In this document: positions 31,587 through 39,063 of the stretch, in pieces
How positions within the stretch are numbered: the stretch's first letter is position 1
Layout of the letters: each line of letters opens with the position of its first letter
DNA from: Azoarcus sp. DD4
GTDB taxonomy: Bacteria > Pseudomonadota > Gammaproteobacteria > Burkholderiales > Rhodocyclaceae
DNA length: 64,000 nucleotides
Assembly (NCBI RefSeq): GCF_006496635.1
Contig: NZ_CP022958.1
Coordinates: 3,286,001-3,350,000 of the forward strand
Direction: 5' to 3'
Position numbers and translations under genes: made by a program
Notes under the pieces: generated by a model
Databases searched by the model: none
Seen by the model: only the letters and a program-made list of their open reading frames with translations
Told to the model about the DNA's origin: nothing

Positions 31587-32642
31587 TCAAATTCGCTTGA
31601 ACAAGGGGCTGCGTACCTGCTGCACGTCGGCTGCGGAGAAGAACTTCTCGGTGTAGATGTCGTTCTCGAACAGCCGGCCCTGCATCAGCGTGGTGATGCA
31701 GGCGTCGATCATCGGCGGCGGCCCGCACAGATAGGCTTTGTGGCCACGGAAATCGCCGTCGAAGTGCGCTTTTGCTGCCTCATGGACGAAACCGCGGTGC
31801 CCACTCCAGCCCGATTCCGGCCCCTCGTCCGACAGCGCCGGCACATAGCTGAAGTTGGCATGGCGCTCGGCGAGCGCGAGGAAGTCGTCGTGGTAGTACA
31901 GCTCGGCACGCGTGCGCTGGCCGTAGACCAGCGTGATCGGCCGGGTGTCACCGGCCTCCAGCAGATCGAGGATCATCGAGCGCGGGCTCGACAGCCCGGA
32001 ACCGCCGGCCATGAAAATCAGCCCTTCCGGCGCCGACTTGCGTACGAAGAATCGCCCGTAGGGGCCGGACAGCTTCACCCGGTCGCCGGCCTTCAGTTCC
32101 TGGTGCACCCAGGTGGTGCCCTGCCCGCCCGGCACGATGCGGATGTTGAGCTCCACCTCGCGCCCGGTCGCCGGCGGATTGGCCAGCGAGAAGGCACGGC
32201 TGCATTCGCCGCCCCTGATGTCGAAGTTGATGTACTGGCCGGCCTGGAAGTGGATGGGCTCGTCGAGCGTGACGAACACGCCCTTGATCGTCGGCGTGAG
32301 GCTGTCGATGCGGCTGACGGTGCCGTGGAAGTCGCGCACCGGGATGCTCTCGGCGTCGGGCTCCTCCTCGATCTCGGCCTCGATGACGACGTCGCTCTGC
32401 AGCCGGGCGCAGCAGGCGAGCGCCTTGCCCTCGTCGCGCTCGAAATCCATCAGCGCAAAGCTGGAGGCCTCGCCGTGCTCCACCTCGCCGTCGACGACCT
32501 GGATCTTGCAGGTGGCGCACAGGCCATGGCAGCAGGCGTGCGGCAGCCAGATGCCGGCGCGCAGCGCGGCGTCGAGGATGGTCTGGTCTTCCTCGACTTC
32601 TATGGTCTGGCCGAGGGGTTCTATGGTCAGTTCGTAGCTCAT
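31587..32642 (-). CDS. dmpP: Phenol hydroxylase reductase component P5
   Basis: 351 residues. N-terminal plant-type [2Fe-2S] domain with CCHGLCATC and a later Cys in LACCARLQ; FAD-binding domain RAFSLANPP (RxYS-like); NAD domain GGSGLSSPRSMI and CGPPPMID. It passes electrons from NADH to the oxygenase. Fifth component gene after dmpO with a 61-nt gap. Confidence 0.96.
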   Translation of the reverse strand: MSYELTIEPLGQTIEVEEDQTILDAALRAGIWLPHACCHGLCATCKIQVVDGEVEHGEASSFALMDFERDEGKALACCARLQSDVVIEAEIEEEPDAESIPVRDFHGTVSRIDSLTPTIKGVFVTLDEPIHFQAGQYINFDIRGGECSRAFSLANPPATGREVELNIRIVPGGQGTTWVHQELKAGDRVKLSGPYGRFFVRKSAPEGLIFMAGGSGLSSPRSMILDLLEAGDTRPITLVYGQRTRAELYYHDDFLALAERHANFSYVPALSDEGPESGWSGHRGFVHEAAKAHFDGDFRGHKAYLCGPPPMIDACITTLMQGRLFENDIYTEKFFSAADVQQVRSPLFKRI

Positions 32643-32703
32643 GATGCGTGTCCGTATCTCTGTTGGACGGCGCCGGCGCGCAATGCGCGCCGGCAGGCAG
32701 GGC

Positions 32704-33063
32704 TCAGCTGCAGGAGCCTGCGATCCCCGTCAGCCCCGGGGTGCGGAACCGGATCACGTCCTTGTGCTTCAGCCCGTTGTCCGCGAGCGACTTGTCGAAA
32801 TCCGGCTGCCAGGGCTTGCCGGACTTGAACCACTCCGCCTTGGCCCAGTCGATGCGGGCGAAGTCCGGGTGGTAGCCGAACGACCCCGGCAGCACCTGCT
32901 CGACGATGGCGCGGAAGGGCATGGTCGGCGGGAAGGGAAAGGCGAAGGGGGCGCAGAACAGCAGGTGGTCTTCCCAGCCGATGTAGAGCAGTTGGGCGCC
33001 GTGGAACTTGTCGAGCGCGTCGGCGGGCGCGAATTCGTATTTGCCGATGGCAGCGATGGCCAT
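32704..33063 (-). CDS. dmpO: Phenol hydroxylase component P4
   Basis: 119 residues, gamma-type oxygenase subunit: PADALDKFHGAQLLYIGWEDHLLFCAPFAFPF, YHPDFARIDW, and the Lys-rich HKDVIRFRTPGLTG end. It is a subunit of the hydroxylase oxygenase. ATG 33063 has AGGAGA just upstream, better than the longer frame from 33096. Confidence 0.95.
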   Translation of the reverse strand: MAIAAIGKYEFAPADALDKFHGAQLLYIGWEDHLLFCAPFAFPFPPTMPFRAIVEQVLPGSFGYHPDFARIDWAKAEWFKSGKPWQPDFDKSLADNGLKHKDVIRFRTPGLTGIAGSCS

Positions 33064-33127
33064 GTCGGGTCTCCTCGTTATTTGGGTGTTCAACAATTCA
33101 GTGATGCGGGCAGCGGGCGGCGTTTTA

Positions 33128-33152
33128 CCCCCTCCCCTTCAAAGGGGGGCGG
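33128..33152. repeat. Single REP-like palindrome between dmpN and dmpO
   Basis: CCCCCTCCCCTTCAAAGGGG and adjacent G-run form an imperfect palindrome related to the arms of the element at 22921-23017. It lies in the 115-nt dmpO-dmpN gap. Confidence 0.6.
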
Positions 33153-33178
33153 AACAAGGCCACCCCACCCCGCCCGCC

Positions 33179-34732
33179 TCAAACGTTCTTCGTCGCCTGC
33201 CCCCGCCACGCATCGAAGTTCTTCTGGTCCTCCGAACCCTCGAAGTCGAGGTTGTCGCGGCCGAACTCCAGGTGGTAGTACTGCAGCACCGCGGCCAGCG
33301 GGTCGAAGCCTTCGACGGTCGGGTCGGTGCCCTCGGGGAAGCAGTTGCCCTGGTAGATCTGGTGTACCGGGAGCCAGGACTGCACGTACTTCTCCGGCTC
33401 GTGCTCGAAGATCTCCTTGCAGTGGTCGGAGCAGAAGTGGTACTTCGAGCCCTTGTAGTCCACCTCGCGGTAGCAGATCTTGGTGGGGTCGCCGGGCTCG
33501 GTGAACAGCATCGGGATCTGGCAGGTCTGGCACAGCATGGGCAGCGTCTTGTTGTAGAAGCGGTTGCCCTTGGCGGCCTGCTCGCGCCAGTACTCCAGGC
33601 GCGGCCGGTAGTACTTGTCGAAGCTCTCCGGGTACTTGGCCGACAGCCAGTCCATCTCTTCCTTTTCCGGCACCCAGGTGTGGAAGGCGGCGGCGGCGCC
33701 GTAGTTGTAGAAGGTGGCCCAAGCCTGGTGCGAGAGGTGGTCCTTCTCCAGTGCGATGGTCTCGGCGCACTTGGGCATCTTGATGCCGTAGCGGGCAAGG
33801 TCCTTGAACAGCGCGCCGCCGTTCTCCTCGAAATACACCTCCCAGGCTTCCTTCCAGCTCATCGTCCGCTTGGGCAGCATGTAGTCCATCATCATCGCCA
33901 CCAGCGTCAGCACGCGGTAGCCGCGCCAGGTCCATTTGTCGATCCAGCGCTGCACGATGGGCAGGTTGTCCGGATCCTGTTCGAGGATGAACTTGATCAC
34001 CTCCAGGCCCAGCGTCATGTGGCGCGCCTCGTCCGACTGCGCGGAGAAGCCGAAGGTCATCGTGCCCATGTCGCCGTTGTAGGCGGCGCCGGAGACGAAG
34101 GGCACGAACAGCAGGTTGGTCAGCACGTACTCGAACGAGAAGCCGATCGACACCAGGAACTCGAAGGGGCCGGCGGTCACCGCGTCGTCGAAGAAGCTCT
34201 TCGGCACGCTGAGGTACCACACCCGGTCGTGCATGTGACGGAAGTCGTGCAGGCCGTTGTAGTGCTTGTTGTAGTTGGAGAGCGCGTGGATCTGGGTCTG
34301 GGCGTGGCGGATCTCGTCCAGCGACTGCATCAGGCAGGCCACCCGCGGGCCGGCGCCGGGGAAGGCGCGGCCGGCGTGGGCGAAGCCGCGGTGAGCCATG
34401 TATTCCAGCGGGCTGACGCCGGTGAGGAAGAGCTTCACCGTGTTGATGTAGCGCGCGTCGGTGACGCTGAGGTGGCCGTTGTTCTGGGCGTAGGCGTCGA
34501 TGATCGCGTAGAGCTTGCGTTCCTTCTCCGCCTGGTACTTCCAGTAGGCGTCCATGGTCAGGCGGAAGGGGTCTTCCCACTTGTCCCAGTCGTGGATCTT
34601 GATGCCTTCGTAGCTGGCGTAGGGGTAGATGTCCTCCTTCTTCTGGTAGGACGGCTCCCAGTCCAGGCCGCGGGTCATGACCTGGTACTTCTCCTTGAGG
34701 CCCAGCTTCTTCTTGGCGACTTGCATGTCCAT
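33179..34732 (-). CDS. dmpN: Phenol hydroxylase large oxygenase subunit P3 (diiron)
   Basis: 517 residues, bacterial multicomponent monooxygenase alpha subunit. Diiron ligands appear in the two ExxH motifs DEIRHAQ and DEARHM, with a further Glu in each helix pair (SPLEYM, GFSFEYVL). The C-terminal CQTCQIPM and FCSDHCKE cysteines form the known metal-binding segment of this family. It hydroxylates phenol to catechol. 28 nt downstream of dmpM. Confidence 0.97.
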   Translation of the reverse strand: MDMQVAKKKLGLKEKYQVMTRGLDWEPSYQKKEDIYPYASYEGIKIHDWDKWEDPFRLTMDAYWKYQAEKERKLYAIIDAYAQNNGHLSVTDARYINTVKLFLTGVSPLEYMAHRGFAHAGRAFPGAGPRVACLMQSLDEIRHAQTQIHALSNYNKHYNGLHDFRHMHDRVWYLSVPKSFFDDAVTAGPFEFLVSIGFSFEYVLTNLLFVPFVSGAAYNGDMGTMTFGFSAQSDEARHMTLGLEVIKFILEQDPDNLPIVQRWIDKWTWRGYRVLTLVAMMMDYMLPKRTMSWKEAWEVYFEENGGALFKDLARYGIKMPKCAETIALEKDHLSHQAWATFYNYGAAAAFHTWVPEKEEMDWLSAKYPESFDKYYRPRLEYWREQAAKGNRFYNKTLPMLCQTCQIPMLFTEPGDPTKICYREVDYKGSKYHFCSDHCKEIFEHEPEKYVQSWLPVHQIYQGNCFPEGTDPTVEGFDPLAAVLQYYHLEFGRDNLDFEGSEDQKNFDAWRGQATKNV

Positions 34733-34760
34733 GTGGTGTCTCCTTTCTCGTGCGCCGCGC

Positions 34761-35030
34761 TCAGGCGTTCCAGCTCAGCGTCAGTTCGTCGTCGGTCTCG
34801 TCGATGTTTCCGGAGAGCGAGATCAGGTTGATGTGCAGTTCCTGCAGGTCGAAGTCGCGGCCGATGCGCTCCTCGATACTCGAACGGCGCACGGTGAGCT
34901 TGCCCTCGGCGTCGATCTTCACCATCGCCGGCGCCTCATTGATGCGGGCGTGCGGGTTATCGGCGGTGATCGCCTCGATGATCGGGCGGGTGTCCTCGTT
35001 GGTTTGCAGCGCGATGAATACGGTGGACAT
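34761..35030 (-). CDS. dmpM: Phenol hydroxylase regulatory component P2
   Basis: 89 residues, cofactor-less effector protein of the MmoB/DmpM type: VFIALQTNEDTRPIIEAI, INEAPAMVKIDAEGKLTV, and LHINLISLSGNIDE. It binds the oxygenase and tunes its turnover. 8 nt after the dmpL stop. Confidence 0.96.
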   Translation of the reverse strand: MSTVFIALQTNEDTRPIIEAITADNPHARINEAPAMVKIDAEGKLTVRRSSIEERIGRDFDLQELHINLISLSGNIDETDDELTLSWNA

Positions 35031-35038
35031 GAACGGCC

Positions 35039-36034
35039 TCAGACGGTGACGCCGGCCTTGGCCAGGCGGGTGTTGAACTGCTGGACGACATCTTCGAGCA
35101 CCGCGTCGGCGCCCTCGGCGAGCGCGAGGCGGGCCACCGGCAGCAGCGCGGCGGCAGCACGGTCGCGCCAATGGACGATCCACTTTTCCAGCTGGGCCTT
35201 GTTGTCGGCGGATTCGGCGGCGGCGGTCTTCACCGTGGCGTCCACCCACTTCTTCGTTTCGCCGTACCAGTCGGTCATGAACTGGGTGAGCATCGCCACC
35301 GCGGTGCCGCCCTTGGCCGCGAGCACGTCATCGACGATGGCTTCGAACACCAGCGGATACAGCAGGCCGTCGAGGGCGACGTTCTGCGCCACGTAGAGTT
35401 CGAACGGATCCTTCACCACGAAGCTGTCCTCGACGTAGCGGCGCAGGCCCTGCCAGGCGTCGTCGCTCATCCACGCCGCCTTGGCGTCGTCGAGCACCTC
35501 GACATCGCCCAGCAGCAGGCCGACGCGGGTGAGGTACTGGGCGATGCCGAGCTGATCCATCGATTGATAGATGCAGGGCTGGGTGAAGGCGGTGCCGTAA
35601 CCGTAGGCGCAGATCGCGGCGTTGTTCATGTTGGCGCCCCAGGCCACGTGGCGCAGCGGCACCAGCAGCTTGAGCACGGTGTCGCGCAGCTCGACCGGCA
35701 GGTCAGCGGCCAGGCCGCGGCTTTCGACGAAGTCGAAGTTGGCCTCGGCGGTGTCCTGCTGCTTGGCGCGGGCCAGGGTGTAGGCGCCGTAGTAGAACTG
35801 GCGCGGATCCTTGAAGGTGTACCAGTCGGCCATGCGGATGGCGCTACGGCTGGCGTCGAAGATCTCATGCTGCGGATCCCAGGTCGGCCGGTAGTGGAAG
35901 TTGGCGGTGGCCTGCAGGTCGAAAGTACCTTCCTGGTAGCGCGAAGCCGGCTTGTCGCCACCGATGCGACGGGCGACATGGTCGAAGGTCTGGCGCAGTG
36001 GCTTGATGCTCACGGTGCGCAGGTCGATGTGCAT
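35039..36034 (-). CDS. dmpL: Phenol hydroxylase oxygenase beta subunit P1
   Basis: 331 residues, R2-like beta subunit without diiron ligands. Family features: MHIDLRTVSIKPLRQTFDHVARRIG, RPTWDPQHEIFDA and DWYTFKDPRQFYYGAYT. Pairs with DmpN and DmpO in the oxygenase. ATG 36034 with a GGAGGAG site upstream. Confidence 0.97.
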   Translation of the reverse strand: MHIDLRTVSIKPLRQTFDHVARRIGGDKPASRYQEGTFDLQATANFHYRPTWDPQHEIFDASRSAIRMADWYTFKDPRQFYYGAYTLARAKQQDTAEANFDFVESRGLAADLPVELRDTVLKLLVPLRHVAWGANMNNAAICAYGYGTAFTQPCIYQSMDQLGIAQYLTRVGLLLGDVEVLDDAKAAWMSDDAWQGLRRYVEDSFVVKDPFELYVAQNVALDGLLYPLVFEAIVDDVLAAKGGTAVAMLTQFMTDWYGETKKWVDATVKTAAAESADNKAQLEKWIVHWRDRAAAALLPVARLALAEGADAVLEDVVQQFNTRLAKAGVTV

Positions 36035-36099
36035 GTGGGTCTCCTCCTCGTGATGGCCCTTAACGTGGCCTTGTGATCGTGTGGTGTTGCAGTTGCCCG

Positions 36100-36369
36100 T
36101 CAGCGGAAACGCTGGTGCGTCGCCTGATGCAGGTTCCAGTTCCAGGCGGCGGTCTCGTCGTCGCCGTCGGCCAAGGGTTCGCGTGCCGCAAGCTCGATCA
36201 CCGCGTTGTTGCGGCAGAAGGCCTCGTAAGCCGGTGCCGGCAGCAGCATCTCGGCACACAGCTCGGGCTCGCCGATGGCGAACTCGAACTCGACGAAACC
36301 GTCCGCACGGCGTTCGATGAGGCGCACGAACTTGCGGCTGACGTCGATAGCGGGCTGGTTGGTAGGCAT
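36100..36369 (-). CDS. dmpK: Phenol hydroxylase assembly protein P0
   Basis: 89 residues. Recognised by DVSRKFVRLIERRADGFVEFEFA, MLLPAPAYEAFCRNNAV and the C-terminal WNWNLHQATHQ. DmpK-type proteins are needed for iron incorporation or assembly of the oxygenase rather than for turnover. First gene behind the sigma-54 type promoter; AGGAG is 7 nt before the ATG. Confidence 0.94.
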   Translation of the reverse strand: MPTNQPAIDVSRKFVRLIERRADGFVEFEFAIGEPELCAEMLLPAPAYEAFCRNNAVIELAAREPLADGDDETAAWNWNLHQATHQRFR

Positions 36370-36420
36370 CTGCGGGCTCCTGCGGATTTGGTCCAGTTGC
36401 GGCGGCTTTGCGTCTCACAG

Positions 36421-36437
36421 AGTCAAGTCGTGTGCCA
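36421..36437 (-). promoter_or_regulatory. Sigma-54 promoter (-24/-12) of the dmpK operon
   Basis: Read leftward: TGGCACACGACTTGA. The -24 element TGGCAC is perfect and N5 spacing leads to TTGA, where the consensus has TTGC. It lies about 50-70 nt before dmpK, leaving a leader of roughly 45 nt. Two DmpR-type sites are about 85 and 115 nt further upstream. Confidence 0.75.
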
Positions 36438-36474
36438 GCCTCCGCAATCTGCTGATAACACTGCTATTTTCAAT

Positions 36475-36486
36475 TTTCTCGATATT
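36475..36486. promoter_or_regulatory. Degenerate operator variant between UAS and sigma-54 promoter
   Basis: TTTCTCGATATT matches AATCTCGAGATT at 9 of 12 positions and sits in the AT-rich DNA between the DmpR sites and the -24 element, where a bound repressor or IHF would affect DNA looping. Confidence 0.3.
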
Positions 36487-36514
36487 CATTCATTAAATAA
36501 TCAGCGTTTATCGC

Positions 36515-36530
36515 TTGATCAATTGATCAA
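36515..36530. promoter_or_regulatory. Upstream activating sequence 1 for DmpR/XylR-type activator
   Basis: TTGATCAATTGATCAA is a perfect 16-bp palindrome identical in form to the known XylR/DmpR-family recognition sequence. Its centre is about 87 nt upstream of the -24 element. Confidence 0.85.
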
Positions 36531-36543
36531 ATCCACAACGCGA

Positions 36544-36559
36544 GTGATCAAATGATCAA
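36544..36559. promoter_or_regulatory. Upstream activating sequence 2 for DmpR/XylR-type activator
   Basis: GTGATCAAATGATCAA matches UAS1 at 14 of 16 positions. The two site centres are 29 nt apart, about three helical turns, as expected for a paired enhancer. Confidence 0.8.
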
Positions 36560-36602
36560 GTCTGATTTCCGCGTTGCAACAACGACTTGCGCGCATCGAG
36601 CG

Positions 36603-36646
36603 AAAAAAAGCCGACGGCCGCCTCCTTGCGGATGGCGGCCGTCGGC
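36603..36646 (-). terminator. Rho-independent terminator of the ferredoxin gene
   Basis: Read leftward: perfect 13-bp stem GCCGACGGCCGCC/GGCGGCCGTCGGC, 11-nt loop, then TTTTTTT. It ends the dmpQ-like transcript before the dmpK enhancer sites, so the ferredoxin is not read through into dmpK. Confidence 0.92.
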
Positions 36647-36688
36647 CTTGCGGATACGAAACGACTCAGACGCTCGGCGCGACCGAGT

Positions 36689-37006
36689 TCAGCGCCTTGG
36701 CGCGCACACCGTCTTGCTCATTTTCCCAACCACCTCCAGCGCCAGGTCGCTGGTCGGAAACAGCTTGCAGGCGAGCACCACACCGGCTTTCTCTTCTTCC
36801 TCGCTGACGCAACTGCGGCTCATCTTCTGGGTCTGGAAGCCGCCAGCGGTCACGCGAACCTTGCACACGCCGCAGCCGCCGCCACGGCAACCGACCGGAA
36901 TGCCGCGGCGGCCGAGCACTTCCATCGCCCGCAACAGGTTCTTGCTGCCGTCGCAAGCGAAGGTCTCGCCGCTGTCCTGGATCAGGACGGAATAGCGCTT
37001 GTCCAT
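36689..37006 (-). CDS. dmpQ: [2Fe-2S] ferredoxin (DmpQ/XylT-like)
   Basis: 105 residues, chloroplast-type ferredoxin with ligands in GCRGGGCGVCK and the later Cys of VLACKLFP. XylT/DmpQ-type ferredoxins reactivate catechol 2,3-dioxygenase by reducing its oxidised iron. It is not beside dmpB as in the pVI150 order but next to dmpR, with its own terminator. ATG 37006 is preferred as it begins the conserved MDKRYSVLIQDSGE and has an AAGGAAG site. Confidence 0.9.
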   Translation of the reverse strand: MDKRYSVLIQDSGETFACDGSKNLLRAMEVLGRRGIPVGCRGGGCGVCKVRVTAGGFQTQKMSRSCVSEEEEKAGVVLACKLFPTSDLALEVVGKMSKTVCAPRR

Positions 37007-37339
37007 CTTCCTTGTCTCCTCCCGCCGATACGTGCCGGCGTGTTGTGGTGAGCGTGTCGTGGTGATCATCCGGTCGCCTTTTCCGCCGGAACACGGTGCT
37101 TAACCAAGATCCGTGCCACGTGTATCTATAATCTCGAGATTGTTACCATGTGTCAAAATCTCACCCGGACCTTTCGACTGGCGAAACTGCCGTCGACGGC
37201 GCATTACTTTGGTGCAAGCTGGGTTATCGTTACGACTGACCAAACCGGACGGAAGGGCCGATGCAGCCCGCCGCCGCGTCCCGCCCGCAGAGGCAGACCC
37301 GACCCGCCAGCAAGCGGCCGGTCGGCACGAGGAGGAGAT
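37007..37339. promoter_or_regulatory. Divergent control region between dmpQ-like gene and dmpR
   Basis: 333 nt with no gene I can support. It holds the perfect palindrome at 37130-37141 and AT-rich sequence around it. No sigma-54 -24/-12 element or TTGATCAA-type site was seen here, so dmpR and the ferredoxin gene probably use ordinary promoters under a different control than dmpK. Confidence 0.6.
37130..37141. promoter_or_regulatory. Palindromic operator candidate upstream of dmpR
   Basis: AATCTCGAGATT, perfect 12-bp palindrome, identical to the core of the site at 29676-29689. It lies about 200 nt before the dmpR start and 125 nt before the ferredoxin start. Confidence 0.6.
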
Positions 37340-39034
37340 GTGAAGGAAATCCGTTACCCGGAGAATGCCGACCTGCGGCAGCTGCTCCGTTTCTCCGACA
37401 AGGACGGCCTGATCTGGCTGGGCGAGCACCGCATGGTGCTGCTGCACACCGCGGCGCTTTCCGAGCTGCGCAAGGAGCTGATCGATTCGGTCGGCGCCGA
37501 GCAGGCGCGCCGCATCCTCACCCGCATGGGCTTCGCCTCCGGTCTGCGCGATGCCGAACTCGCGCGCAAGATCCGCGGCGCCGGCAACCTGGTCGACGCC
37601 TTCGTCGTGGGCCCGCAATTGCACATGCTGGAAGGCTGTGTGGAGGTGGAGCCGGTACGGCTGGACATCGACGGCGAAGCCGGCAAGTTCTACGGCGAGT
37701 TCATCTGGCGCCAGTCGTGGGAAGCTGAAGTCCATGTCCAGCAGTACGGCGAGATGGATCACCCGGTGTGCTGGATGATGATCGGCTACGCCTCCGGTTA
37801 TACCTCGGCCTTCATGGGCCGCTTCATCCTGTTCCGCGAGGTCGAGTGCGCGGCGATGGGCACCGACCACTGCCGCATCGTCGGCAAGCCGGCCGAAGAA
37901 TGGCCGGACGCCCATGAGCTGACCCCCTACTTCGAGGCCGACTCCATCGTCGGCCGCCTGCTGGAACTGCGCGAAGAAGTGGAGGCGATGCGCCAGAGCA
38001 TCGCCTGCCCGCGCCGCATCCCCAACCTGATCGGTGCGTCCACCGGTTTCCGCAACGCCTACGAACTGGTCACCAAGGCGGCATCGACCAATGTCACCGT
38101 GCTGCTGCTCGGCGAAACCGGCGTCGGCAAGGAACGCTTCGCGCGCGCGCTGCACGAGCTGAGCCCGCGCAAGGAAGCGCCCTTCGTCGCGGTGAACTGC
38201 GCTGCGCTGCCCGACGAGCTGATCGAATCCGAACTCTTCGGCGTCGAGCGCGGCGCCTTCACCGGCGCCCATGCCTCGCGCGCCGGCAAGTTCGAGCGCG
38301 CCGACGGCGGCACGCTCTTCCTCGACGAGGTCGGCGAACTGCCGCTGTCCGCCCAGGCCAAGCTGCTGCGAGTGCTGCAGGAAGGCGAGATCGAACGGCT
38401 CGGCGACGAGCGCACCCGCAAGATCAACGTGCGCCTGGTCGCCGCCACCAATGTGGACCTGCAGGACGCGGTGGCCGCAGGCCGCTTCCGCCGCGACCTC
38501 TACTACCGGCTCAACGTCTATCCGGTGACGATACCGCCGCTGCGCGAGCGTGCCTCCGACATCCCGCCGCTGGTCGAGGCGATGACCGCGCGCTTCTGCT
38601 CGCTGCACGCCAAGCGCGTCGCCGGCATCACCGACAAGGCGATGCTGGCGCTAAAGAACCACCGCTGGCCGGGCAATGTGCGCGAGCTGGAAAACGTCAT
38701 CGAGCGCGGTGTGATCCTGGCGCCGCAGAACGGCTGGGTGGAGGTGGAACACCTCTTCCTCGGCGCGGTACCGCCCGCCACCGCCCACGCCTGCATAGAC
38801 AAGAGCGGCAAGCTTGGCGAGCAGCCCAGAGGCGGCCTCGACCTGCCGGGCGCGGTACTCGACGCCGGCGTTTCGCTCGAAGCGCTGGAGCAGGACATCC
38901 TGCAGCGCGCGGTACAGCGCGCCGGCGGCAACCTGTCGGCAGCGGCCCGCATGCTCGGCATGACGCGACCGCAGCTCAATTACCGGCTGAAGAAGCAGGC
39001 GCTGCAAGGCGGCGGCTCCGCCGCGCTGGGCTGA
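37340..39034 (+). CDS. dmpR: Sigma-54 dependent phenol-responsive activator, DmpR/XylR family
   Basis: 564 residues. N-terminal sensory XylR_N and V4R domains (about 1-210; LRFSDKDGLIWLGEHRMVLLHTAAL, GCVEVEPVRLD, GTDHCRIVGKPAEEW), a short linker, an AAA+ domain with Walker A GETGVGKE, sigma-54 contact loop GAFTGA, Walker B GGTLFLDEVGEL, and a C-terminal Fis-type HTH (AARMLGMTRPQLNYRLKK). Phenols bind the N-terminal domain and release ATPase repression. GTG 37340 is the start because it has GGAGG just upstream and matches the family length. It should act at the two sites at 36515-36559. Confidence 0.96.
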   Translation: MKEIRYPENADLRQLLRFSDKDGLIWLGEHRMVLLHTAALSELRKELIDSVGAEQARRILTRMGFASGLRDAELARKIRGAGNLVDAFVVGPQLHMLEGCVEVEPVRLDIDGEAGKFYGEFIWRQSWEAEVHVQQYGEMDHPVCWMMIGYASGYTSAFMGRFILFREVECAAMGTDHCRIVGKPAEEWPDAHELTPYFEADSIVGRLLELREEVEAMRQSIACPRRIPNLIGASTGFRNAYELVTKAASTNVTVLLLGETGVGKERFARALHELSPRKEAPFVAVNCAALPDELIESELFGVERGAFTGAHASRAGKFERADGGTLFLDEVGELPLSAQAKLLRVLQEGEIERLGDERTRKINVRLVAATNVDLQDAVAAGRFRRDLYYRLNVYPVTIPPLRERASDIPPLVEAMTARFCSLHAKRVAGITDKAMLALKNHRWPGNVRELENVIERGVILAPQNGWVEVEHLFLGAVPPATAHACIDKSGKLGEQPRGGLDLPGAVLDAGVSLEALEQDILQRAVQRAGGNLSAAARMLGMTRPQLNYRLKKQALQGGGSAALG

Positions 39035-39063
39035 ACCGCGCCCACGTCCGGGCACGGGCGAAT

